64,000 nt of DNA from Thioalkalivibrio sulfidiphilus HL-EbGr7. Lineage in GTDB: Bacteria > Pseudomonadota > Gammaproteobacteria > Ectothiorhodospirales > Ectothiorhodospiraceae. The stretch is taken from the NCBI RefSeq assembly GCF_000021985.1, contig NC_011901.1, positions 2,108,001 to 2,172,000 on the forward strand, read 5' to 3'. Shown one piece after another: positions 57,099 through 64,000 of the stretch. Both the position numbers and the translations under genes were made by a program. Position 1 is the stretch's first letter. Each line of letters begins with the position of its first letter. A model generated the notes under the pieces. That model did not search any database, had not been told where the DNA came from, and was given only the letters and a program-made list of their open reading frames with translations.

Positions 57099-58610
57099 AT
57101 GTCCGCCGATGCCCTGAGGCCGGCCAACCTGGAAGAGCCCCGCGCGGTCAGCGCCCGGGAGCGTGACGCCCTGATCCGTGAACTGCTCGGCGTGGTGCCG
57201 TCCCAGGGCGTGCTCCACGACGACGAGGACCTGCGCCCCTACGAATGCGACGGGCTGTCCGCCTACCGTCGCAAACCCATGCTGGTGGTGCTGCCCGAGA
57301 CCATCGAACAGGTGCAGCAGGTGCTGCGCCTGTGCCAGGCACACCAGGTGCCCGTGGTGGCCCGGGGTGCCGGCACCGGGCTCTCCGGCGGGGCCTTCCC
57401 CCTGGCCAACGGCGTGCTGCTCGGCCTGGCGAAGTTCAACCGCATCCTGGCCATCGACCCGGACAACCGCTGCGCCCGCGTGCAGCCGGGCGTGCGCAAC
57501 CTGGCCATCTCCGAGGCCGCCGCCGCTCACGGTCTCTATTACGCCCCCGACCCCTCCTCCCAGATCGCCTGCTCCATCGGCGGCAACGTGGCGGAGAATG
57601 CCGGCGGCGTGCACTGCCTGAAGTACGGTCTCACGGTGCACAACATCCTGGAACTGAAAGTGGTCACCATCGATGGCGAACTGATCACCCTCGGCGGCCA
57701 GTCCCTGGATTCGCCCGGCTACGACCTGCTGGCGCTGATGACCGGATCCGAGGGCATGCTCGGGGTGATCGTGGAGATCACCGTCAAGCTGCTGCCCAGG
57801 CCCGAGCGGGCCCAGGTGCTGCTGGCCGCCTTCGACAACGTGGAGCGGGCCGGCGAGGCTGTGGCCGCCATCATCGGCTCCGGAATCATCCCCGCGGGTC
57901 TCGAGATGATGGACAACAACTCCATCCGTGCCGCCGAGGACTTCGTGCACGCCGGCTACCCGGTGGAGGCCGAGGCCATCCTGCTGTGCGAGTTGGACGG
58001 CACCAATGCCGAGGTCTCGGAAGACATCATGCAGGTGCGCGAACTGCTCATCGCCCAGGGTGCCACCGAGGTGCGCACGGCGGGCGACGACCAGGAACGG
58101 TTGCGCTTCTGGGCCGGACGCAAGGCCGCCTTCCCTGCCGTGGGCCGGCTGTCGCCGGACTACTACTGCATGGACGGCACCATCCCGCGCAAGAACCTGG
58201 GACAGGTCCTGCGACGCATCGGCGAGATGTCCGATGAGTTCGGACTGCGGGTGGCCAATGTGTTCCACGCCGGCGACGGCAACCTGCACCCCCTGATCCT
58301 GTACGATGCCGACACCCCCGGGCAGCTGGAACGGACCGAGGACTTCGGCGGCAGGATCCTGGAACTGTGCGTGGAGTACGGCGGCACGATCACCGGCGAA
58401 CATGGCGTGGGCATCGAAAAGCTCAACCAGATGTGCACCCAGTTCACGCCGGACGCGCTGACCCAGTTCCACGCGGTGAAGGCCGCCTTCGATCCCCGGG
58501 GGCTGCTCAACCCGGGCAAGGCCGTGCCGACCCTGCACCGCTGCGCGGAATTCGGCGCCATGCATGTGCACCACGGACAGCTGCCCCACCCGGACATCCC
58601 GAGGTTCTGA
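57099..58610 (+). CDS. glcD: Glycolate oxidase subunit GlcD
   Basis: 503-residue FAD-linked (PCMH-type) subunit of glycolate dehydrogenase. FAD-binding domain: PVVARGAGTGLSGGAFPL, ACSIGGNVAENAGGVHCLKYG. The C-terminal substrate cap ends with YGGTITGEHGVGIEKL and RGLLNPGK-like sequence (PRGLLNPGKAVPTL). It forms a membrane-associated complex with GlcE and GlcF that oxidises glycolate (or D-lactate) to 2-oxo acids and feeds quinone. ATG 57099 has GGAGGAG upstream; the stop overlaps the glcE start. Confidence 0.96.
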   Translation: MSADALRPANLEEPRAVSARERDALIRELLGVVPSQGVLHDDEDLRPYECDGLSAYRRKPMLVVLPETIEQVQQVLRLCQAHQVPVVARGAGTGLSGGAFPLANGVLLGLAKFNRILAIDPDNRCARVQPGVRNLAISEAAAAHGLYYAPDPSSQIACSIGGNVAENAGGVHCLKYGLTVHNILELKVVTIDGELITLGGQSLDSPGYDLLALMTGSEGMLGVIVEITVKLLPRPERAQVLLAAFDNVERAGEAVAAIIGSGIIPAGLEMMDNNSIRAAEDFVHAGYPVEAEAILLCELDGTNAEVSEDIMQVRELLIAQGATEVRTAGDDQERLRFWAGRKAAFPAVGRLSPDYYCMDGTIPRKNLGQVLRRIGEMSDEFGLRVANVFHAGDGNLHPLILYDADTPGQLERTEDFGGRILELCVEYGGTITGEHGVGIEKLNQMCTQFTPDALTQFHAVKAAFDPRGLLNPGKAVPTLHRCAEFGAMHVHHGQLPHPDIPRF

Positions 58611-59671
58611 TGCACGACGCCGATCTGAGCCAGGCCCTGGCCGAACAGGTGCGGGTCGCCGCCGAATCCGGCACGCCACTGCTGATCCGCGGCGGTGGCA
58701 CCAAGGACTTCTACGGCCTGCGCAGCGAGGGCGAGCCCCTGTCCATGATCGGGCACCGCGGCATCGTCAGCTACGAACCCACCGAACTGGTGATCACGGC
58801 ACGCGCGGGCACGCCGCTCGCGGAATTGGAACAGCGCCTGCGCGACCATGGCCAGCAACTGCCCTTCGAGCCCCCCGCCTTCGGCGCGGCCGCCACCATC
58901 GGCGGGGCTGTGGCCAGTGGCCTGTCCGGGCCGCGCCGCGCCTTCTCCGGTGCCGTGCGCGACAACCTGTTGGGGGTCAAGCTGATCAACGGGCGCGGGC
59001 AGATCCTGTCGTTCGGCGGCCAGGTGATGAAGAACGTGGCCGGCTATGATCTCAGCCGCATCAACGCCGGCGCCCTGGGCACCCTGGGCGTGCTGCTGGA
59101 GGTTTCCCTCAAGGTCCTGCCCAGGCCCGCCTTCGAACGCACGGCCGTGTTCGAGATGGACGAGGCCACCGCCCTCGCCCGGCTCACCGCCCTGGGACGC
59201 ACCTCCCTGTCCATCACCGCCACCGCTCACGACGGCGAGCGCCTGTACGTGCGCGTGTGCGGTGGCGAACGCTCACTGGAGGCCGCCGAGCAGGTCCTGG
59301 ACGGACAGACACTGCCGGAGTCCCGGGACTTCTGGCACTCGGTACGCGAGCACAGCCACCCGTTCTTCGACCGGCCCGGCCCCCTGTGGCGTCTGTCGCT
59401 GCCGCCCGCGGCCCCGTCCCTGGGGCTGGGGGAGACCTTCATCGAATGGGGCGGCGCGCAGCGCTGGCTATGCAGCGACGCACCCGCCGAGGTCCTGCGC
59501 GCTAGGGCCGCCGCCCTGGGTGGCCACGCCACCCTGTTCCGGGGACACGGCGGCACCGGCGAGGTCTTCCATCCCCTGACGCCCGCGCTGCTGCGCCTGC
59601 ACCGCAATCTCAAGCAGGCGATGGACCCCGCCGGCATCTTCAACCGCCATCGCATGTACCCCGACTTCTGA
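58610..59671 (+). CDS. glcE: Glycolate oxidase subunit GlcE
   Basis: 353-residue FAD-binding partner of GlcD. Key motifs: TPLLIRGGGTKDFYG, EPPAFGAAATIGGAVASGLSGPRR and VKLINGRGQILSFGGQVMKNVAGYDLSR, all typical of GlcE. It is shorter than GlcD because the C-terminal cap is reduced. Its ATG at 58610 overlaps the glcD stop (TGATG). Translation is therefore coupled, giving similar amounts of both subunits. Confidence 0.95.
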   Translation: MHDADLSQALAEQVRVAAESGTPLLIRGGGTKDFYGLRSEGEPLSMIGHRGIVSYEPTELVITARAGTPLAELEQRLRDHGQQLPFEPPAFGAAATIGGAVASGLSGPRRAFSGAVRDNLLGVKLINGRGQILSFGGQVMKNVAGYDLSRINAGALGTLGVLLEVSLKVLPRPAFERTAVFEMDEATALARLTALGRTSLSITATAHDGERLYVRVCGGERSLEAAEQVLDGQTLPESRDFWHSVREHSHPFFDRPGPLWRLSLPPAAPSLGLGETFIEWGGAQRWLCSDAPAEVLRARAAALGGHATLFRGHGGTGEVFHPLTPALLRLHRNLKQAMDPAGIFNRHRMYPDF

Positions 59672-59677
59672 TCTCCC

Positions 59678-60886
59678 ATGCAGACTCAGCTTGCCGATTT
59701 CATCAAGGACACCCACCAGGGCCGCGAGGCCGAGCAGATCCTGCGCGCCTGCGTGCACTGCGGCTTCTGCAATGCCACCTGTCCCACCTACCAGCTGCTG
59801 GGCGATGAACTCGACGGTCCGCGCGGCCGCATCTACCTGATGAAGCAGATGCTGGAAGGCCACACACCCACCGGCAAGACCCTGAGCCACCTGGACCGCT
59901 GCCTCAGCTGTCGCAACTGCGAGACCACCTGCCCCTCGGGTGTGCGCTATGGCCGCCTGGTGGAGATCGGCCGCGAGGTGATCGAGCAGCAGGTGCAACG
60001 CTCCCTGAGCGAGCGCCTGCTGCGCGGCGCCCTGCGGCGCTTCCTGCGCTCGCCGCTGTTCGGCGTGAGCCTCGCCCTGGGCCGCCTGGCGCGTCCGGTG
60101 CTGCCCGCGTCCCTGCGCCGCCGTGTCCCCGAATCCCGGCCCGCGCCCCGGCGCCCGGGCCGGCAGCACGCCCGGCGCATGCTGTTGCTGGAGGGCTGCG
60201 TGCAGCCCGCCCTGTCCCCGGACATCAACGCCTCGGCCGCCCGGGTGCTGGACCGCCTGGGTATCGAACTGGTGAGTGTCCCGGCCGCCGGCTGCTGCGG
60301 CGCCATCGACCAGCACCTGGGGGCCTTCGAGGCGGCCCGCGCACAGATCCGACGCAACATCGACGCCTGGTGGCCCCAGGTGCAGGCCGGCGCCGAGGCC
60401 ATCGTGATGACCGCCAGCGGCTGCGGCGCGCAGGTCAAGGACTACGGCGCCCTGCTGGCCGACGATCCCGCGTATGCGGAAAAGGCGGCGCACATCGCGG
60501 CCCTGACCCGGGATCTGAGCCAGGTGCTGGCCGAGGCCGACCTGTCCGGTTTCCGGGTGTCCCGGCGGCGCATCGCCTTCCATCCGCCCTGCACCCTCCA
60601 GCACGGCCAGAAGCTGCGCGGCGTGGTGGAGGGCATCCTGACACGCCTCGGTTTCGAACTCTTGCCGGTGGCGGACAGCCACCTGTGCTGCGGCTCTGCC
60701 GGCACCTATTCGATCCTGCAGGGCGACATCGCGGGGCGCCTGCGCGAGGACAAGCTCCACAAGCTGCAGGCCAACGGCCCCGAACTCATCGCCACCGCCA
60801 ACATCGGCTGTCAGACCCACCTGGCCTCGGGGAGCGACGTCCCCGTGGTGCACTGGATCACGCTGCTTGACCCACCGGCGAACTGA
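59678..60886 (+). CDS. glcF: Glycolate oxidase iron-sulfur subunit GlcF
   Basis: 402-residue Fe-S and CCG-domain subunit. Two 4Fe-4S ferredoxin motifs, CVHCGFCNATCP and CLSCRNCETTCP, lie near residues 25-90. Two cysteine-rich CCG repeats follow: VPAAGCCGAID and DSHLCCGSAG, with upstream LEGCVQP and FHPPCTLQHG. It transfers electrons from GlcDE to quinone. Start six bases after glcE stop. Confidence 0.96.
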   Translation: MQTQLADFIKDTHQGREAEQILRACVHCGFCNATCPTYQLLGDELDGPRGRIYLMKQMLEGHTPTGKTLSHLDRCLSCRNCETTCPSGVRYGRLVEIGREVIEQQVQRSLSERLLRGALRRFLRSPLFGVSLALGRLARPVLPASLRRRVPESRPAPRRPGRQHARRMLLLEGCVQPALSPDINASAARVLDRLGIELVSVPAAGCCGAIDQHLGAFEAARAQIRRNIDAWWPQVQAGAEAIVMTASGCGAQVKDYGALLADDPAYAEKAAHIAALTRDLSQVLAEADLSGFRVSRRRIAFHPPCTLQHGQKLRGVVEGILTRLGFELLPVADSHLCCGSAGTYSILQGDIAGRLREDKLHKLQANGPELIATANIGCQTHLASGSDVPVVHWITLLDPPAN

Positions 60887-60934
60887 TCCGCATGCGGGCG
60901 GCCATGCCGCGCCGCTCTCCCTGGCACGCCGAAT

Positions 60935-61810
60935 ATGAACCTGATCCCCGTCCTCAACACCGTCCTGCCGGTCTTCCTGATCGTAGCCCTGGGTTTCCTC
61001 TACGGCCGTCGATTCCCCACCGACATCGACACCGCCAACCGGCTCAACATGGAGATCTTCACCCCCGCGCTGATCTTCAGCGCCCTGTCGGCCCAGGGCT
61101 TCCAGATCGCCGACTACTCCCAGCTGGCCCTGGCGGCCACCCTGGTGGTGCTGGGGTCCGGCCTGGTGGTGCTGCCCTTCGTGCGCCTGCTCAGGGTGGA
61201 CTGGAAGACCTTCGTGCCGCCCATGATGTTCACCAACAGCGGCAACATGGGCATCCCCATCCTGCTGCTGGCCTTCGGCGAGGCCGCCCTGCCCGCCGCC
61301 ATCGTGCTGTTCCTGGTGGAGAACACCCTGCACTTCACGGCGGGCATGTACATGGTCAACCACAGGGCAAACCTCTGGAACGTGCTGCGCACGCCCATGA
61401 TCCTGGCCAGCATCGCCGGCATCGCGGTGAGCCTGTCGGGTTTCGTGGTGCCATCGGTGGCGGCGGTGCCCATCGAGATGATGGGGCAGATCGCCATCCC
61501 GCTGATGTTGTTCACCCTGGGGGTGCGCATGGTGGATGCGGATTTCAGCGACTGGCGCCTGGGCCTGTGGGGCGCGGTGCTGGCGCCGGTCAGTGGCCTG
61601 GTGATCGCCGGGCTGCTCTACCCCTGGCTCACCCTGAGCCCGGAGCAGATGGCCTACCTGTTCATCTTCGCCGCCCTGCCGCCGGCGGTGCTCAACTACA
61701 TGGTGGCCGAGAAGTTCCAGCAGGAGCCCAAGCGGGTGGCCTCCATCGTGTTCATCGCCAACCTGCTGAGCATCTTCAGCCTGTCCGCCGTACTCGCCTG
61801 GGTGCTGTAG
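60935..61810 (+). CDS. AEC-family (auxin efflux carrier-like) permease
   Basis: 291-residue inner-membrane carrier with about ten helices in two inverted halves. Family motifs include FLIVALGFLYGRRF, TPALIFSALS, FTNSGNMGIPILLLAFGEAA near helix 4 and PAVLNYMVAEKF near the end. Bacterial AEC members move malonate, malate, lactate or similar acids, with direction unknown. Placed last in the GlcDEF block, it probably handles an organic acid, either the second uptake route or product export. A REP-type repeat begins at its stop. Confidence 0.92.
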   Translation: MNLIPVLNTVLPVFLIVALGFLYGRRFPTDIDTANRLNMEIFTPALIFSALSAQGFQIADYSQLALAATLVVLGSGLVVLPFVRLLRVDWKTFVPPMMFTNSGNMGIPILLLAFGEAALPAAIVLFLVENTLHFTAGMYMVNHRANLWNVLRTPMILASIAGIAVSLSGFVVPSVAAVPIEMMGQIAIPLMLFTLGVRMVDADFSDWRLGLWGAVLAPVSGLVIAGLLYPWLTLSPEQMAYLFIFAALPPAVLNYMVAEKFQQEPKRVASIVFIANLLSIFSLSAVLAWVL

Positions 61811-61837
61811 GCCGGATAAAGCGCAGCCGCATCCGGC
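61806..61837. repeat. E. coli-like REP unit
   Basis: GTAGGCCGGATAAAGCGCAG followed by CCGCATCCGGCA. Its reverse complement is close to the classic E. coli palindromic unit TGCCGGATGCGGC...TTATCCGGCCTAC. The TAG stop of the AEC permease lies in its first bases. Confidence 0.85.
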
Positions 61838-61900
61838 ACCCCACCGGAAGCAGCGACGCATGCGCTTTCCTTGCTCGCCCCGCGAGGCCACCGGCCTGCA

Positions 61901-61964
61901 TAGGGCGGCCCGTGGCCGCCTCTCGACGGCGGGTGCGCCCTCCGGCGGGCATGGCCCGCCCTAC
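61901..61964. repeat. TAGGGCGG...CCGCCCTA repeat
   Basis: Outer TAGGGCGG (61901) and CCGCCCTA (61957) are inverted; a GGCGGGCATGGCCCGCC-type hairpin lies in the right half. This is another REP-like class between the AEC and tspO genes. Confidence 0.7.
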
Positions 61965-62021
61965 GGATAGACTGCTACTGGATAGCGACCACCATCAATC
62001 GCAATCCCTTCATGCAACATC

Positions 62022-62051
62022 CGGGCGGGTGTTCCTGACAGGACGCCCGGC
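62022..62051. promoter_or_regulatory. Hairpin downstream of tspO
   Basis: CCGGGC and GCCCGG arms around a TTCCTGACAGGA inner stem, directly after the tspO stop on the minus strand. There is no T-tract; possibly a 3'-end structure. Confidence 0.45.
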
Positions 62052-62053
62052 CC

Positions 62054-62542
62054 TTATCCCAGCAACGCTGGATTGAGCCGCCAGATCGTATAACTGAGCG
62101 CCGTGGCAAAGCTGACCCAGGCCAGGTAAGGCACCAGCAGCAGACCCGCCAGCGGACGAACCCGCCAGAAGACGATCAGCGTCGCCAGCACCAGGCACCA
62201 GAGCACCAGGATCTCCAGGAAGGCGAGCAGACCCAGACGCCAGACGAAGAACAGCCAGGTCCAGAGCACGTTGGCGCCCAGCTGCACCAGGAACAGGATC
62301 AGCGCCTGGTTGCCCAGGGCATCCCGCCGCTGCCACACCAGCCAGGCGGCAACGCCCATCATCAGGTACAGCAGCGTCCACACCGGCCCGAACAGCCAGC
62401 CCGGCGGCGCCCAGGCGGGGCGCTGGAGTTGCTGGTAGAAGCTCCCGGCATCGGCGGAGGCCAAGCCCGCCAGGGCGGCGGCCGCGAAGCTGACCAGCAG
62501 CCATGCCATCAGGCCGAGACCATTGCGCCAGGTGGCAGTCAT
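62054..62542 (-). CDS. tspO: TspO/MBR family tryptophan-rich sensory protein
   Basis: 162-residue membrane protein with five helices. Family hallmarks: FYQQLQRPAWAPPGWLFGPVWTLLYLMMGVAAWLVW, ANVLWTWLFFVWRLG, and LVPYLAWVSFATALSYTIWRLN. TspO binds porphyrins and other ligands and is associated with tetrapyrrole regulation or stress in photosynthetic and other bacteria. The mscL terminator separates it from mscL. The ATG is at 62542. Confidence 0.95.
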   Translation of the reverse strand: MTATWRNGLGLMAWLLVSFAAAALAGLASADAGSFYQQLQRPAWAPPGWLFGPVWTLLYLMMGVAAWLVWQRRDALGNQALILFLVQLGANVLWTWLFFVWRLGLLAFLEILVLWCLVLATLIVFWRVRPLAGLLLVPYLAWVSFATALSYTIWRLNPALLG

Positions 62543-62569
62543 GGGATGTCCGTTGACAGGTCGAAAGGA

Positions 62570-62596
62570 AAAAAGCCCGGAGCAGGCTCCGGGCTT
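62570..62596 (-). terminator. Rho-independent terminator of mscL
   Basis: Perfect 11-bp stem AAGCCCGGAGC/GCTCCGGGCTT (62573-62596) with a 2-base centre. Reading on the minus strand, the stem is followed by TTTTTTCC. It lies 11 bases beyond the mscL stop. Confidence 0.9.
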
Positions 62597-62606
62597 CCGG
62601 TCAGGA

Positions 62607-63011
62607 TCACTTCTGCTTGAGCAGGTCGCGGATCTCGGCGAGCAGCTTCTCCTCGCTGGAAGGCTCGGGCGGGGCCGGCGGCGGGGCCGCCTCTTCCTTC
62701 TTCTTCAGGGTATTGATGGCCTTGACCGCAATGAAGATGGCGAAGGCGATGATGATGAAATCGAAGATCGCCTGCAGGAACACGCCGTAGCGCAGCGTCA
62801 CCTCCGCCACCCCTTCCCCGGCATGCTGGAGCGTGATGGCCAGATCACTGAAATCCACCCCGCCGATCAGCAGGCCCAGCGGCGGCATGATCACGTCGGA
62901 CACGAATGATGACACGATCTTGCCGAACGCCACGCCGATGATGATACCCACCGCCATGTCCACCACATTGCCCTTGACCGCAAACTCTTTGAACTCCTTC
63001 AACATGCCCAT
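62607..63011 (-). CDS. mscL: Large-conductance mechanosensitive channel
   Basis: 134-residue pentameric channel that releases solutes on osmotic downshock. It starts [37 protein letters not shown] (helix 1), and helix 2 is [18 protein letters not shown]. The C-terminal part is charged with a PPPAPPEPS linker and ends in a short helical bundle ([15 protein letters not shown]). ATG 63011 with AGGGGAG upstream; 63086 is in-frame but lacks support. Confidence 0.97.
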   Translation of the reverse strand: MGMLKEFKEFAVKGNVVDMAVGIIIGVAFGKIVSSFVSDVIMPPLGLLIGGVDFSDLAITLQHAGEGVAEVTLRYGVFLQAIFDFIIIAFAIFIAVKAINTLKKKEEAAPPPAPPEPSSEEKLLAEIRDLLKQK

Positions 63012-63157
63012 TGGACACACTCCCCTTGAGAGATTGAACACCCGTTCGGCCCGCAGACTGACAGGACAAACTTGCCGTGGAACCACTAGAAGCGTAGTTC
63101 AAGAATCAGGGACAGGGAGGCACTCAAGGAACAGCAGGAGGCGATGCCGATGTCGCT

Positions 63158-64000
63158 TCACCCCAGGGCCCGTCGCAGGCGCGCCACCGCCTCCTCCAGC
63201 ACGGCAACCTCCCGCGTATAGGCAAAGCGCACATGGGCCTCGGGCCGGTGATGGCCGAAGTCCAGCCCCGGGGTGATGGCCACACCCGCCTGATCCAGCA
63301 GGCGCTCCGCCAGGCGCTGGCTGTCGGTGTCGAAGGCGCTGCTGTCGGCGTAGATGTAGAAGGCACCCTCGGGCGTCAGCGGGATGCCGAAGCCCAGTGC
63401 ACGCAGCGCGGGCAGCAGAAAATCGCGGCGTTCACGGAAGGCCTCGCGACGGGCCTCCAGGATCTCCAGTGTCTCGGGGCGGAAGGCGGCGAGCGCGGCG
63501 TGCTGGGCCGGGGTGGGCGCGGCCAGGAACAGGTTCTGGGCCAGCTTGTCGATGGGGCGCACGTAGTCTTCGGGTGCCACGATCCAGCCCAGCCGCCAGC
63601 CGGTCATGCCGAAGTACTTGGAGAAGCTGTTGATGACGAACACGTCGTCGGAGATCGACAGGGCCGTGGCGGCGGGCTCGCCGTAGACCAGGCCGTGGTA
63701 GATCTCGTCCACGATCAGGCGCCCGTCGCGCCTGGCGACCAAATCGGCCATGCGCTCAAGCTCCGCGCGGGGCACCAGGGTCCCGGTAGGGTTGGCGGGC
63801 GAGGCCACCAGGGCCGCCACAGTGCGCTCGCCCCAATGTGCTTCCAGGTGTCCGGCATTGAGCTGGTAGGCGGTCTCCGGACCCACCGGCACGGACACCG
63901 GCTCGCCCTCGAAGGTACGCACGAAATGGCGGTTGCAGGGATAACCGGGATCGGCCATGAGCACCTGGTCGCCCGGGTCCAGCAGCACGGCCATGACCAG
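63158..64000 (-). CDS. Pyridoxal-phosphate aminotransferase class I/II (5' end outside window)
   Basis: At least 281 residues of a fold-type I aminotransferase; the coding frame runs off the window edge, so the N-terminal part is missing. Motifs: PGYPCNRHFVRTF, ASPANPTGTLVPRAEL, LIVDEIYHGLVYG and the PLP Lys in INSFSKYFGMTGWRLGW; the C-terminal Arg lies in HVRFAYTR. The SFSKYFGMTGWR form resembles the aspartate/tyrosine or YbdL-like branch. No specific substrate is assignable. Confidence 0.93.
   Translation of the reverse strand: MVMAVLLDPGDQVLMADPGYPCNRHFVRTFEGEPVSVPVGPETAYQLNAGHLEAHWGERTVAALVASPANPTGTLVPRAELERMADLVARRDGRLIVDEIYHGLVYGEPAATALSISDDVFVINSFSKYFGMTGWRLGWIVAPEDYVRPIDKLAQNLFLAAPTPAQHAALAAFRPETLEILEARREAFRERRDFLLPALRALGFGIPLTPEGAFYIYADSSAFDTDSQRLAERLLDQAGVAITPGLDFGHHRPEAHVRFAYTREVAVLEEAVARLRRALG

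Noticed and set aside
59468-61891. Long minus-strand open frame opposite glcE, glcF and the AEC permease
   Set aside because: Antisense shadow; spans three well-supported genes and two intergenic gaps.

Overview
The window is a gene-dense, high-GC chromosomal segment of a gammaproteobacterium. Support comes from zipA (largely restricted to Gammaproteobacteria), the smc-zipA-ligA order, the trpS-scpA-scpB group, the ftsK-lolA-rarA group, and aat, cysZ, yciB and rluB. Repeat content and gene style suggest a purple-sulfur-related lineage such as Ectothiorhodospiraceae, but this is inference. I see no prophage, transposase, rRNA, tRNA or CRISPR array. Most of the window is housekeeping sequence.

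Layout. 1-12.6 kb: a 5'-truncated PAS-GGDEF-EAL sensor, a HAD phosphatase, CorA, a YbbAP-type ABC exporter coupled to an AttH-like lipoprotein, a periplasmic DsrE-like protein, two secreted proteins and a glycosyltransferase. 12.6-15.6 kb: a consensus promoter and a long structured leader, then two tandem mgtE magnesium channel genes. 15.8-32.8 kb: rarA-lolA-ftsK, ald, trxB, a FemAB-like acyltransferase, aat, an endonuclease III relative, rluB, moaB, scpB-scpA-trpS, a YdgA-like protein, a site-2 protease and a YciO/Sua5 protein. 32.9-33.6 kb: a large palindromic repeat element with no credible gene. 33.7-47.4 kb: yciB, yciI, a parvulin lipoprotein, a DUF938 methyltransferase, motAB, ligA-zipA-smc, queF, a D-ribulose-kinase-like FGGY kinase and an alpha/beta hydrolase. 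47.4-48.2 kb: cysZ.

48.3-61.8 kb is the most interesting functional block. A divergent IclR regulator sits beside a TRAP transporter (DctP plus fused DctQM), an unusual transketolase/phosphoketolase-like ThDP enzyme, a DUF1537 four-carbon-acid-sugar kinase, a 55-residue zinc-ribbon protein, GlcDEF and an AEC-family permease. Two matching palindromes, one at each of the two cluster promoters, are probable IclR operators. Together they look like an uptake and oxidation pathway for a hydroxy or sugar acid that I cannot assign. tspO, mscL and a 3'-complete but 5'-truncated aminotransferase close the window.

A second theme is non-coding. At least five families of short repeats are spread over intergenic regions: CACTTCC-like, GGCAAGT-like and ATTCAAA-like heptamers, a CGCAAAG family, and REP-type palindromes. 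Many begin at or within a few bases of stop codons. Several have become coding: one appears to supply a lipoprotein signal peptide, one the last residues and fourth Fe-S cysteine of a DNA glycosylase, and one the start codon of the FGGY kinase.
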